From: Methylobacter sp.
GTDB taxonomy: Bacteria; Pseudomonadota; Gammaproteobacteria; Methylococcales; Methylomonadaceae
Length of the DNA stretch: 37,759 nucleotides
Reading direction: 5' to 3'
Assembly: GCA_026399025.1 (NCBI GenBank)
Contig: JAPLRU010000063.1
Location: 55,636 to 93,394 of the forward strand
Numbering within the stretch: the stretch's first letter is position 1; the number at the start of each line of letters is the position of its first letter. This document shows, in pieces, positions 1 to 8,504 of the stretch. A program made the translations under genes and the position numbers. The notes under the pieces were generated by a model, which had not been told where the DNA came from, did not search any database, and saw only the letters and a program-made list of their open reading frames with translations.

Positions 1-797
1 GCGTGGAGATTATTTCCGACAAAGCCCAATACCGTTGTCGCTATTTGGTCGACGCCACCGGCCGTAGCGCTTTGATGGGCAAGAAAGGCAAGACCATTGA
101 GCGTATCGAAAACCTCGGCAAGTTTGCCGTCTATACCCATTTCGAGAACATCCAACCCGGTGTCGAGGCGGACGAGCTGTTCCGTTCAGGCAGTATTTAT
201 GTGCCGGTCGTGGACATCGGCTGGATCTGGATTATTCCTATGTCCGGGCGGAGGCTGAGCGTAGGCTTGGTGGTGCAGAAAGAAAGACCCAAAGATTGCG
301 CTGTGGAGGAATTGTTGCGCCGTTATCTGGCGGCTTCGCCGATATTGAACCGCTTGCTGGCAGGTGCGGAGCAATTCGCGCCGATCCGCGTTGAGGCGGA
401 TTTCAGTTACACCAACCAAAGCCGCTATGGCCTGCGTTATGCCTGTTGCGGCGATGCGGCGGGTTTTCTCGATCCGGTGTTTTCCTCGGGCGTCTTCCTT
501 GCTTTCACCAGTGCGGCCCGCATCGCCGACCGTATCCACGCAGGGCTGCTCGAAGGGCGCGAAGCCGACCCTAGTCTCCATGCTGATGATGACGAGGATT
601 ACCAGTTGGGTTTCAATACCATGCGTTTGTTCGTGGAGCGCTTCTATCAATCCAACATAGTCCATAACCTGTTTTTTGAGGCCGACCGGCACCCGGATTT
701 GAAAGACCAAATCGCACGGCTGCTGTCAGGCGACTTGTGGGCCGACAACAACATCCTGCAGAAAAACCTGCTGGTTGGACGCCGAATGATCACTTGA
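1..797 (+). CDS. FAD-dependent oxidoreductase (halogenase/reductase-like), 5' end outside window
   Basis: This is the C-terminal part of a flavoprotein. The frame is open from the first bases, so the GTG at position 3 is probably internal and the true start lies upstream. The visible 264 residues contain the segment RYGLRYACCGDAAGFLDP followed by FSSGVFLAFTSAARIAD (about residues 139-175). This matches the second FAD-contacting motif (GDAAGFxDPxxxxGV) of the tryptophan-halogenase/geranylgeranyl-reductase type of NAD(P)/FAD oxidoreductases. A conserved DATGRSALMGKK stretch near the visible start agrees with that fold. The N-terminal GxGxxG dinucleotide site and any halogenase WxWxIP motif cannot be fully judged; a WIWIIP-like stretch (about residues 74-79) is present. 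In other bacteria such genes often sit with polyketide or fatty-acid-like clusters, but the upstream neighbours are not visible. Substrate unknown. Confidence 0.75.
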   Translation, partial: VEIISDKAQYRCRYLVDATGRSALMGKKGKTIERIENLGKFAVYTHFENIQPGVEADELFRSGSIYVPVVDIGWIWIIPMSGRRLSVGLVVQKERPKDCAVEELLRRYLAASPILNRLLAGAEQFAPIRVEADFSYTNQSRYGLRYACCGDAAGFLDPVFSSGVFLAFTSAARIADRIHAGLLEGREADPSLHADDDEDYQLGFNTMRLFVERFYQSNIVHNLFFEADRHPDLKDQIARLLSGDLWADNNILQKNLLVGRRMIT

Positions 798-822
798 TAA
801 ACTATACGATGAATCGATCAAC

Positions 823-1192
823 ATAGAACGCCGATGCCGCTGATATAGCGTCCGAAATGAATAAAGCAACATCGTTCCCACGCTCCGGAGACTGTGAAAG
901 TATTCGTTTTAGAACAAAAACAAAAGCATTCACCACGAAGGCACGAAGGACACGAAGTTTTCAATACATTGAGTTTAAACAATTATTTTTACTTCGTGAT
1001 CTTCGTGCCTTCGTGGTGAATAGGTTTTTAAACTCATTTTGATAATACTTTCACAGTCTCTCCGGCGTGGGAATGCCGAAGTACCGCTCCAGCGGTACGG
1101 GACGCCGGAGCGTCCCTCGCTATATTAATTCCAGACGCTATAGTTATGAAAACCTGTATTTATCATAACTATCCGCAGCATCGGCGTTCTAT
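823..1192. repeat. Nested palindromic repeat (MITE/REP-like composite)
   Basis: A roughly 370-bp intergenic block is built as four nested inverted repeats. 823-837 pairs perfectly with 1178-1192. 845-852 pairs with 1134-1141. 874-903 pairs with 1044-1073 (26 of 30). 929-958 pairs with 991-1020 (28 of 30). Smaller hairpins sit on the right side: 1081-1098, 1099-1116, and 1140-1149 with 1163-1172. No protein in it looks real. The arm GTTCCCACGCTCCGG (874-888) recurs at 36067-36081. A non-autonomous mobile element or REP cluster is likely. No transposase and no clear target-site duplication were identified. Confidence 0.7.
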
Positions 1193-1459
1193 TGTATTTG
1201 TAATTTGTTTTTTGCGAGTTACCCTATCAAACCTCATTCCATCCATCGACTTAACACAACACAGTTTGAATTAAGCCGTCTGCAAGCTTTGCCTGTGTCC
1301 CGTCTTTGCGTACAAGCCCAAACGAATATCTGTAGCATACAAAGTCATATCTACTTACAATACCCAGCTTTGTCAGTTTTTCCGGTAACCTTTTAAGTAC
1401 AGATAAAGCCATGCTCGCATGGCCTGTATGCTCAAACGAACTAATCAAACACGAGAACT
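1193..1459. other. Leader region of the large oxidoreductase
   Basis: This is an AT-rich non-coding stretch between the palindromic repeat and the start codon at 1460. It contains one short hairpin, GCCATG-CTCG-CATGGC at 1408-1423. No convincing Shine-Dalgarno sequence precedes the ATG; GAGA lies a few bases upstream. No promoter could be assigned with confidence. Confidence 0.4.
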
Positions 1460-4075
1460 ATGGAACAACACACTCTTACCCTTGGCATCCCCGGCTTTAA
1501 TTATTCCGATTTATACGATTCCGCGCGTCTGAAAGATTTGCTGGAGGTGTTTTTTCGTTCGGTTGAACGCCATGATTCGCAATTGCACGGCGAGTTCAAA
1601 GCTTATCGTCAAAATCAGGGTGAAGGTCTTGCGCCTGAGACGGTGTCCGATTTGCTGGTGCGCATGGGGCCGTATGTCGGTCAGTTTGTCGCCGAGCTTT
1701 TTAATGTTTCCGAGCCGCATCAGGCGCAGGGCGCAAAAATTAAGGATGAGATCGATACCATTTTTACCTATAAGAATGAAGTCGTCGATAAGCTGGCGTT
1801 CTTCTTTAAAGGCCAGAATGCCGATGATTGGGCTATCCCGGCGATTTTAAACCGTTTTGATTTACTGATTGAGGCCGGTTTTCCCGAAGCCAACCAAGAT
1901 GACGATGCCGAACACCGCGTTGCCAGAGTCGGTGCCGCTATCGGACGGTTATACAGTCATTACAAACTGCTTGCCAAAGGCAAAGACAGCGATTACGAAA
2001 ATGCTGATTTAGTCGCAGAGGCTTTGCGCGCCAAACTCGCCGCGCATGAAGAGGCTGCCGCCGAATTTAACGACATCCTTAATCAGCAAGATGCCGCCGA
2101 ATTGATCAACGGCTTGATGGACATCGTATTGCGCTGGAGTTTTGTCGCCCAACAAGACAACGATGTGGTTGCGAACTGGCCGAGTTTCAAACTTCCGCAA
2201 AAGCGCGATTTCGACTATCTGGTTGAGCACGAGCTGGTCGATCGCGGCGAATTTAAAACCTGGATGGGCGAGCGGGAACACCGCCGCCGTCGCGATGGCT
2301 TTAAACTAACCGATCTGCGTTTTAATGGACGCCAAGCCTTGTCCGAGGTTAATCACTGCATTTATTGCCATGAGCGCGATACCGATTCTTGCTCCAAAGG
2401 TATGCGTAACAAGAAAAACAACACCTTTAAAGTCGATCCGCTGGGCGTGACTACCATCGGTTGTCCGTTGGATGAAAAAATCTCGGAAATGAATTTGCTT
2501 AAACGCCAAGGCGACAATATCGGCGCATTGGCGATTGTTATCATCGATAATCCGATGTGTCCCGGCACCGGTCATCGTATCTGCAACGAGTGTATGAAAG
2601 GCTGTATTTACCAAAAAACCGATCCGGTCGATATTCCGCAAATTGAAACCAACGTGTTGACCGATGTGTTATTCATGCCTTACGGTTTTGAAATCTACAG
2701 CTTGCTGACCCGTTGGAATCCGCTCAACGTCAAGCGCCCGTATATGTTGCCTTACAACGGCAAAAACGCGTTGGTGGTCGGTCTCGGCCCCGCTGGCTAT
2801 ACGATGAGCCATTATTTGTTAAATGAAGGTTTCGGCGTTGCCGGTATCGACGGCTTAAAACTGGAGCCGCTACCGGTGGCGTTAACCGGCGACAGCGAGA
2901 ATTTGCCTGCGCCGATTGTGAATTTTCAAGACCTGTATGAAGATTTGGACAAACGCATTCTGGCCGGTTTCGGCGGCGTGGCCGAATACGGCATTACCGT
3001 GCGCTGGGACAAAAACTTCTTGAAAGTCATTTACCTGACCCTGCAACGGCGCGAGGCGTTCCGCGCCTACGGCGGCGTGCGTTTCGGCGGCACCATTACC
3101 ATTGACGACGCATGGCGCATGGGTTTTGACCATATCTGTATCGCTTCCGGCGCAGGCCAACCGACGATTATCGGTTTAAAAAACAACCTGATGCGCGGCA
3201 TACGTAAAGCCTCTGATTTTTTAATGGCTTTGCAATTAACCGGCGCGGCCAAAGCGTCTTCATTGGCGAATTTGCAGGTGCGTTTGCCTGCCGGCGTTAT
3301 CGGCGGCGGTTTGACTGCGATGGATACCGCAACCGAATTGCTGGCCTATTATCCGGTGCAGGTCGAAAAAATCCTGCATCGTTATGAAACGCTGGTCGAC
3401 ACTTACGGCGAGCAAAAAGTACGCAGCCGTTACGACCAAGAAGAAACCCTCATTCTTGATGAGTTTTTGGCGCACGGCAAAGCTATTGTCGCCGAACGCG
3501 AACGCGCGGAAGCGGAAGGCGAGCTGCCGGATTTCCAACCGTTGGTAGAAGCATGGGGCGGCGTCACGCTGTTTTACCGTAAAGGCATACACGATGCGCC
3601 CGCCTATCGCCAAAATCATGAAGAAATCGTTAAAGCACTGGAAGAAGGCATTGCCTTGGCCGAAGGCATGAGCCCGCTCGGCGCAGAGGCCGACGAATAC
3701 GGCCACCTGAACGCCGTTGAATTTGAAAAACTGGTACTGGAAGACGGCCGTTGGAACAATTCAGGCCAAAACATCACGGTGCCGTTGCGCAGCTTATACG
3801 TGGCCGCAGGCACCTCGCCGAACATCATTTATCAAAGCGAATACCCCGACACCTTTGTGATGGATAAATGGTTCTTCCAACGTCACGAACCTGAGTTTAT
3901 AAACGACTCGGTCGAATTAGTGCCGATGCACGATGAAGCCTTCCCCAAGCTGGGCAAGCCCGCGCCGCTGACGTCTTATCAAAAAGACGGCAAATTTATC
4001 AGCTTCTACGGTGATAACCAGCCCGTTTATGCGGGCAATGTGGTTAAAGCCATGGCCAGCGCCAAAGACGGCTAG
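1460..4075 (+). CDS. NfnL/GltD-like Fe-S flavoprotein, N-terminal half of a fused oxidoreductase ended by in-frame TAG
   Basis: An 871-residue protein. Residues 1-290 are a mostly helical extension I do not recognise. Residues 300-382 hold eight cysteines (C300, C303, C311, C335, C367, C375, C378, C382), as in the two-cluster [4Fe-4S] domain of GltD, NfnL and dihydropyrimidine dehydrogenase. GLGPAG at 441-446 is the FAD site, GVIGGGLTAMD at 612-622 the NAD(P)-domain fingerprint, and the end (GD-QPVYAGNVVKAMASAKDG) is the usual GltD-like FAD-contacting terminus. The TAG at 4073-4075 is followed in the same frame by a PyrK/NfnS-like domain up to 5158. The two ORFs therefore look like one 1232-codon gene, similar in domain content to NfnAB (NADH-dependent ferredoxin:NADP oxidoreductase) joined end to end. 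Whether it bifurcates electrons is inference. The N-terminal half alone keeps all its cofactor motifs. Confidence 0.8.
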   Translation: MEQHTLTLGIPGFNYSDLYDSARLKDLLEVFFRSVERHDSQLHGEFKAYRQNQGEGLAPETVSDLLVRMGPYVGQFVAELFNVSEPHQAQGAKIKDEIDTIFTYKNEVVDKLAFFFKGQNADDWAIPAILNRFDLLIEAGFPEANQDDDAEHRVARVGAAIGRLYSHYKLLAKGKDSDYENADLVAEALRAKLAAHEEAAAEFNDILNQQDAAELINGLMDIVLRWSFVAQQDNDVVANWPSFKLPQKRDFDYLVEHELVDRGEFKTWMGEREHRRRRDGFKLTDLRFNGRQALSEVNHCIYCHERDTDSCSKGMRNKKNNTFKVDPLGVTTIGCPLDEKISEMNLLKRQGDNIGALAIVIIDNPMCPGTGHRICNECMKGCIYQKTDPVDIPQIETNVLTDVLFMPYGFEIYSLLTRWNPLNVKRPYMLPYNGKNALVVGLGPAGYTMSHYLLNEGFGVAGIDGLKLEPLPVALTGDSENLPAPIVNFQDLYEDLDKRILAGFGGVAEYGITVRWDKNFLKVIYLTLQRREAFRAYGGVRFGGTITIDDAWRMGFDHICIASGAGQPTIIGLKNNLMRGIRKASDFLMALQLTGAAKASSLANLQVRLPAGVIGGGLTAMDTATELLAYYPVQVEKILHRYETLVDTYGEQKVRSRYDQEETLILDEFLAHGKAIVAERERAEAEGELPDFQPLVEAWGGVTLFYRKGIHDAPAYRQNHEEIVKALEEGIALAEGMSPLGAEADEYGHLNAVEFEKLVLEDGRWNNSGQNITVPLRSLYVAAGTSPNIIYQSEYPDTFVMDKWFFQRHEPEFINDSVELVPMHDEAFPKLGKPAPLTSYQKDGKFISFYGDNQPVYAGNVVKAMASAKDG

Positions 4076-5158
4076 CCGTATGTAGTCAAACTGTTCGAAC
4101 AGGAATTGGCCGACTTAAACCCCGCGCAACAATCCGAACGCGATGCGGCGTTAAAAGCCTTGTTCGCTCGCTTGGATGAGGCTTTTAAAGCCACTATCGT
4201 CGCCATTAACCGCCTGACGCCGACTATTATCGAGGTCGTCGTTAAAGCCCCGATGGCGGCGGAAAAATTCCATCCCGGACAATTTTACCGTGTGCAAAAC
4301 TACGAAGCCTTTGCCCCAGTCGTCGAAGGCACGGTGTTGGCGGCCGAAGGCTTGGCGCTAACCGGCGCGGAAGTCGATAAGGAAAAAGGCACGATCTCGC
4401 TGATTGCGCTGGAGATGGGTTCATCCTCGCGGCTGTGCTCAACCTGGAAAGTCGGCGACCCGCTGGTGATCATGGGCGTAACCGGCACACCGACCGACAT
4501 TCCGACCGGCAAAACCGTGCTGTTGCTCGGCGGCGGCTTGGGTAATGCGGTACTGTTCTCCATCGGCAAAGCCTTACGCGCGGCAGGCAATAAAGTGATT
4601 TATTTTGCCGGTTATAAATACGCGCAAGACCGTTTTAAAGTCGAAGACGTAGAAGCCGCCGCCGATATTATCATCTGGTCGGTCGATAAAGGCGAAGGTG
4701 TCACCGCCATCACCCCGACCCGTCCGCAAGATAAAACCTTTGTCGGCAATATCCTGGAATGCATGTTGGCTTATGCCAAAGGCGAGTTAGGCGAACAGCC
4801 TGTGTCATTGGCCGATGTCGATCACCTGATTGTGATCGGTTCGGATCGTATGATGGCGGCGGTAAAAAGCGCGCGCTTTGACGTATTGAAGCCTTATTTA
4901 AACAAAGCCCATCACGCGATCGGCTCGATCAACTCGCCGATGCAATGCATGATGAAAGGTATTTGCGCGCAATGTTTGTGTAAGCATGTCGATGCCGAGA
5001 CCGGCAAGGAATACTTCGTGTACTCCTGCTACGATCAGGATCAGGATTTGGATAAGGTGGATTTTCCGCATTTGAATGCCAGATTGCGGCAAAATACCGT
5101 GCAGGAGAAATTGTCTAATCTTTGGTTGGATTATTTGTTGGAGAAGCAGCAAAGTTAA
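4076..5158 (+). CDS. NfnS/PyrK-like FAD/NAD(P)-binding half with [2Fe-2S] site, downstream of the in-frame TAG
   Basis: The frame continues directly from the TAG of the preceding ORF (PYVVKLFEQELADLNP...), giving a further 360 codons. FHPGQFYRVQNYE is a ferredoxin-reductase-type FAD site, LLGGGLGNAVLFSIGKAL an NAD(P)-binding motif, and C-M-M-K-G-I-C-A-Q-C-L-C followed later by YSC resembles the [2Fe-2S] cysteines of dihydroorotate dehydrogenase electron-transfer subunit (PyrK) and NfnS. No good independent start exists. The TTG at 4106 has AGGA only one base upstream, and the first in-frame ATG (near 4247) would cut into the FAD domain. Expression therefore needs readthrough, weak reinitiation, or a functional allele without the stop. 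No other lesion is seen, so the nonsense change is recent, tolerated, or a sequencing error. Confidence 0.75.
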   Translation, partial: PYVVKLFEQELADLNPAQQSERDAALKALFARLDEAFKATIVAINRLTPTIIEVVVKAPMAAEKFHPGQFYRVQNYEAFAPVVEGTVLAAEGLALTGAEVDKEKGTISLIALEMGSSSRLCSTWKVGDPLVIMGVTGTPTDIPTGKTVLLLGGGLGNAVLFSIGKALRAAGNKVIYFAGYKYAQDRFKVEDVEAAADIIIWSVDKGEGVTAITPTRPQDKTFVGNILECMLAYAKGELGEQPVSLADVDHLIVIGSDRMMAAVKSARFDVLKPYLNKAHHAIGSINSPMQCMMKGICAQCLCKHVDAETGKEYFVYSCYDQDQDLDKVDFPHLNARLRQNTVQEKLSNLWLDYLLEKQQS

Positions 5159-5245
5159 AGGCAGTCAAAGCACCAGCTAGCTGGATTAACGAGAGGTATC
5201 GTTCTTACGCTCAGGTGCTCTTCGTTATAAATAAGTCACAGAGTT

Positions 5246-5274
5246 GTCATTCCGGCAGGGATTCCCGGAATGAC
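5246..5274. repeat. Short hairpin repeat (GTCATTCCGG/CCGGAATGAC)
   Basis: A perfect 10-bp inverted repeat with a 9-base loop lies in the gap between two converging transcription units (large oxidoreductase on plus, toxin gene on minus). It resembles the widespread GTCATTCCGG-type REP hairpins and could serve as a bidirectional terminator, although no T-tract follows. Confidence 0.55.
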
Positions 5275-5348
5275 GGCTTGTCTGAATGCAGGAGTTAAGT
5301 ATCTTGGGAACAAGGCATTACACGGTCCACGACCTGATAAAGCTGTAG

Positions 5349-5618
5349 TTAAGGAAATTTTTTATAAAAGCCTTCCCGGTTATCGACACGCAGGAACTGA
5401 ATAAGCTCGTTTTCACAGTAAATACCGATACGGTAGCGGTAATCGAATTTAATCCGGTAATAATTCGAAAAACCGGACATTTCCTCTAAATCACTGATAT
5501 TGACAAGACGTTCAGCTTGGCCGGCTTCAATAATAACCTGCTGGATTTTTACCAAAATGCGCTTATCGGTTATTTTTTGCGTATCTTTGGCGAAGCGTTT
5601 ACTGATTTGAATTTTCAT
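5349..5618 (-). CDS. RelE/ParE-superfamily toxin
   Basis: An 89-aa basic protein with the RelE/ParE layout: an N-terminal strand (KIQISKRFAKDTQKI), a central helix pair, and the YYRIKFDYRYRIGIYCEN and QFLRVDNREGFYKKFP strands with the usual arginines. Toxins of this superfamily are ribosome-dependent mRNA interferases (RelE) or gyrase poisons (ParE); which applies cannot be read from the sequence. The start ATG overlaps the stop of the upstream antitoxin gene by 4 bp (ATGA), the typical translational coupling of type II modules in antitoxin-toxin order. The pair sits directly downstream of a defence-like operon on the same strand. Confidence 0.8.
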   Translation of the reverse strand: MKIQISKRFAKDTQKITDKRILVKIQQVIIEAGQAERLVNISDLEEMSGFSNYYRIKFDYRYRIGIYCENELIQFLRVDNREGFYKKFP

Positions 5619-5833
5619 TGCGACAGGCTATCAATAAATGCCTGTTGCTCTTGCTCGCTTAAAAATTCGTTTTCATCCTTAGCGTCTTTGCAGGCCAAGT
5701 AAAAACCCAAGTCCGCCAGTTCCTGATGCTTCTTTTGTAATAACTCTTCTAAGAAAGCTTGTTGGATCTCATTCGGCAAAGTCTCATAAAGCGCATAAAG
5801 ACTATGGGCGGTATCGGCTGGTGCTGTATTCAT
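5615..5833 (-). CDS. Antitoxin of the RelE/ParE-type module
   Basis: A 72-residue acidic protein starting MNTAPADTAHSLYALYETLP and ending EQQAFIDSLSQ. I chose the ATG at 5833, not the longer open frame to 6004, because GGAG lies about 10 bases upstream and the extension would run into the neighbouring TPR gene. Its small size, net negative charge, helical content (ELLQKKHQELADL) and ATGA overlap with the toxin gene identify it as the partner. No clear DNA-binding fold is recognised at the N-terminus, so autoregulation is assumed from other modules and not seen here. Confidence 0.7.
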   Translation of the reverse strand: MNTAPADTAHSLYALYETLPNEIQQAFLEELLQKKHQELADLGFYLACKDAKDENEFLSEQEQQAFIDSLSQ

Positions 5834-5957
5834 GTGTTTGACTCCAAATATTAACTTCAGCATGACAGGTTGACGGTATTTCAACCTGACCAATATTAGC
5901 GCATGAATAATATTGGATTGCGAAAAAATACAACCCCGTGCAGCTAATTCAGGAGGT

Positions 5958-7634
5958 CTATTTTTGACAACGGTTAAGGATTTGCTCGCGCAGGTTATCG
6001 ACATCAGCCGAGTGTCCGTAGATTTTTGCTAATTTGTCTAAATCATCCAACAAATCATCAAAATCGTGTTGCTCATAAATCGCAGCTAAGGCTAGCTCCA
6101 TTTCCGTGTAAGCGGTTTGTGCTTGTCCATGGGCTAACAAGGTTAAAGCAAAGAAGGCGCGGAAATTACCATCCGCAGGGCGTTGCTCCAATGCTTGTTG
6201 GCAAAATTCTACGGCTTGCGCCGTTTGTTGCTGCCAAAGTGCAAGCTCCGCTTTGCGTAATAAGGTGCAAGTGACATTTGTGCCTATTATTTCAGCTTGC
6301 TTTATATCGACTTCGGCTTTTTCGTAATCGTCCAGTTGCATGCATAACACGGCACGGCTTTGATACCAAGCGACATCATCAGGAAAAATATTTATCGCCT
6401 GATTAAAAGCCGCCAGTGCAAGTTCAAATTGTTTTTGTCGTTGGTAAATTGTAGCTAAATCATCAAAACAATCCGCTATACATCTTTTAATCCCAATTTC
6501 TTCATAAATTTGTGCTGCATGTTGTATACTGGCAATCGCACATTCTGGTTGCAATTGTGCGCCTTGTAACACCCCTAGATTCTTAAAGTAATTCGCCTCG
6601 CCTAAACGACTTTTGATCTGTTTATAAATTGGCAAGGTTTTTTGGTAATAATCCAGAGCCTGATTGTACTCGGCTAAATGTCTATGTATATCGCCAAGCG
6701 CTCGAGTGCAATTTGCCTCACCTAAATGGTTTTCAATCTGTTGAAAAATATGCAAGGCTTGCTGAAAACAGTCCTGCGCATCCCTATATTCAGCTAGTAA
6801 CATATGCACCATACCAAGTAATTCAATGCAATTCGCTTTACCTAAAAGACCATCTTTGATTCTTTGATAAATTGTTAAAGCTTGTTGGTAACAGTTTCGG
6901 GCTTGAATATATTCACCTAAACAGTAATGCACACGACCTAAATCTAAAAAACAATCTGCTTTTAATACTTTACTCTGTGTTTTTTGTGTTAATGCAAATT
7001 TCAAATGTTTTATTGCTGATTCATGACGATAATAACGAATATCTATCGCTGCTTGAAAGCTATGAGCATATCCAACTATATCGCCAGTCTCCCGAGTCAA
7101 TTTACCTCCATTCTCAGCCTCCAAAACTATCTGGATTAAACTTTCTAGTTTATCGAATTGAAAACTGTCGTGCCATTCTAAACCTTGCTTAATAAAATCA
7201 TCTTTAGCCCTCAGATTATCCGCCAATAAACTATGATAAATTGTTTCTACTCGCCAAGCGGTAACGCTTTGGTCTTGTTTTTTACAATAAGCAGCGGCAC
7301 GTTTGCTGAGTTTTTGATAGCGGGTTTTATTCGTTGCCCACAACTGAGTCAGTAACAAGTTGCGACTACGTTCATGAACATTAAAGCCACGCTCTGGATA
7401 CACCTCGACAAAAGATAATTCGGTTAAGGCCTGAAAATCGCTGTCTTTAAGGGGGTTAGTTAACACGGCGTTTAAAAAATCGCGGTCAAACCAATGCGGA
7501 ATCGCCGCCGCCCAGACCGCTTGTCGCAAAGTCTCGCTGAGGTTTTGCAAGCTAAATTCCATCACCAACCAATCGCGTTCCGATTCATCAGCGTTTTGTA
7601 GCTTACTTAAAAAATCTTGGTATTTATCGTTCAT
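5958..7634 (-). CDS. Winged-helix plus TPR protein, third gene of a split STAND-like operon
   Basis: A 558-aa cytoplasmic protein with no signal peptide. Residues about 18-100 (ERDWLVMEF..., AAIPHWFDRDFLNAVLTN, ALTELSFVEVYPERGFNVHE) look like the small helical/winged-helix segment that follows the NTPase core in STAND proteins. Residues about 225-540 carry a run of tetratricopeptide repeats with roughly 40-residue spacing; LGEANC..LG..H..LAEY..AL..YQ..L.IY is repeated at about 225, 265, 305 and 345, then shorter repeats follow. It begins 42 bp after the ATPase gene. Together the two genes reproduce the NTPase-WH-TPR order of one STAND protein cut in two, with this part the likely ligand-sensing arm. 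That role is inference. The target it senses is unknown. Confidence 0.65.
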   Translation of the reverse strand: MNDKYQDFLSKLQNADESERDWLVMEFSLQNLSETLRQAVWAAAIPHWFDRDFLNAVLTNPLKDSDFQALTELSFVEVYPERGFNVHERSRNLLLTQLWATNKTRYQKLSKRAAAYCKKQDQSVTAWRVETIYHSLLADNLRAKDDFIKQGLEWHDSFQFDKLESLIQIVLEAENGGKLTRETGDIVGYAHSFQAAIDIRYYRHESAIKHLKFALTQKTQSKVLKADCFLDLGRVHYCLGEYIQARNCYQQALTIYQRIKDGLLGKANCIELLGMVHMLLAEYRDAQDCFQQALHIFQQIENHLGEANCTRALGDIHRHLAEYNQALDYYQKTLPIYKQIKSRLGEANYFKNLGVLQGAQLQPECAIASIQHAAQIYEEIGIKRCIADCFDDLATIYQRQKQFELALAAFNQAINIFPDDVAWYQSRAVLCMQLDDYEKAEVDIKQAEIIGTNVTCTLLRKAELALWQQQTAQAVEFCQQALEQRPADGNFRAFFALTLLAHGQAQTAYTEMELALAAIYEQHDFDDLLDDLDKLAKIYGHSADVDNLREQILNRCQK

Positions 7635-7676
7635 ATTATGGATACAGTGAATGATGTCTGGTCATGTAGAAGACGG

Positions 7677-8453
7677 TTATTGTTGGCGAGGAAAGCCTTC
7701 TATCACTTTAGCAATCGCGCCGGGATTGCCTTTTAAGGCGTGACAAATACCTGCTAAATAAGTCAATTGGGGTTCAATGGGGATTCTGCGCCCCAGAGCC
7801 TTAATCACCGGCAACCATTCTTCCGCCTCAGGCACACCGTAAAGCTCTTTAAGCTCACTGCAATGATTCCAGCCAAAACTTTCCGGTACGTCTTGCCCGG
7901 CAACAACGACGCGCATTTGCGCGGAATCAACCGCACAGCTTAAAAGATCACCGGTTATCCAGCGTTTGATTTCGCTATTAGCTGACTCATAAACATCAAG
8001 CAGCAAAACACAAGGATTATCGAGATTGTTTATATCTTCTGCCCAGGCATTGGTTAAGGTCGAATAACGTTCATCCCGTTGTTCCAGAGTGGCGTTGTCA
8101 AACAAAGCTTTTAACTCCACATTAATCATATTACCCAGCCCAGCTTGAGTATTGCCATTGACATTAATGTTGAGTTGTCGATTTAACTCGCCTACATGCT
8201 GTTTAAAATTATCGAAACACTCCCAGCTTAAACGTCTGCCGGTTTGTAAGAAAATCTGCATCACATTTGAAGTAGCACGTAAATCAACTAAAACTTGATG
8301 AACATCACCTTGAATCTGAGCTCGACAATGTTCCATTAAAAAGCTTTTACCCGTGCCTGATCCGCCTTTGAATAATAAAATCGGTTTGTTACAGTTTTTG
8401 TGCAATAAGCTGTTAAAGGCTTTCGTATGTTCTTTGTAATTGGCAATGCTCAT
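7677..8453 (-). CDS. P-loop ATPase with inserted GNTQAG motif, second gene of a split STAND-like operon
   Basis: A 258-aa AAA/STAND-type NTPase. Walker A is GGSGTGKS at residues 30-37 and Walker B is PCVLLLDVYE at 147-156. A sensor-like strand RVVVAGQDVP lies at about 181-190, and the C-terminus (LTYLAGICHALKGNPGAIA) resembles the GxP helical region of STAND ATPases. Between the Walker motifs, residues 96-113 read INVNGNTQAGLGNMINVE. This is nearly the same as the motif in the membrane protein encoded just upstream (11 of 18 identical without gaps). The gene follows that membrane protein by 51 bp and precedes the TPR gene by 42 bp. It is probably the switch that couples the TPR sensor to the membrane protein (inference). 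Confidence 0.7.
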   Translation of the reverse strand: MSIANYKEHTKAFNSLLHKNCNKPILLFKGGSGTGKSFLMEHCRAQIQGDVHQVLVDLRATSNVMQIFLQTGRRLSWECFDNFKQHVGELNRQLNINVNGNTQAGLGNMINVELKALFDNATLEQRDERYSTLTNAWAEDINNLDNPCVLLLDVYESANSEIKRWITGDLLSCAVDSAQMRVVVAGQDVPESFGWNHCSELKELYGVPEAEEWLPVIKALGRRIPIEPQLTYLAGICHALKGNPGAIAKVIEGFPRQQ

Positions 8454-8504
8454 TTTGATTTTCTAACGGCGTGATGTTTTAAAGCGTGAATATTTTAGCT
8501 TCAA

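Noticed and set aside
186-710. Minus-strand frame of 174 codons opposite the first flavoprotein
   Set aside because: Shadow frame of a gene with clear flavoprotein motifs; its own product shows no recognisable features.
929-1020. Possible CRISPR repeats in the CACGAAGG-rich arms
   Set aside because: There are only two copies, in inverted orientation, with no regular spacers and no cas gene; it is a palindromic repeat.
857-1042. 61-codon ORF within the palindromic region
   Set aside because: Its sequence is dictated by the inverted repeat arms; the translated product has no protein-like character.
4073-4075. TAG as pyrrolysine or a reassigned codon
   Set aside because: Other genes in the window end normally with TAG (22411, 26103, 15051) and no pyl gene is present; a nonsense change or leaky stop is simpler.
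5834-6004. N-terminal extension of the antitoxin frame
   Set aside because: It overlaps the end of the TPR gene and lacks a ribosome-binding site; the ATG at 5833 has GGAG at the right distance.
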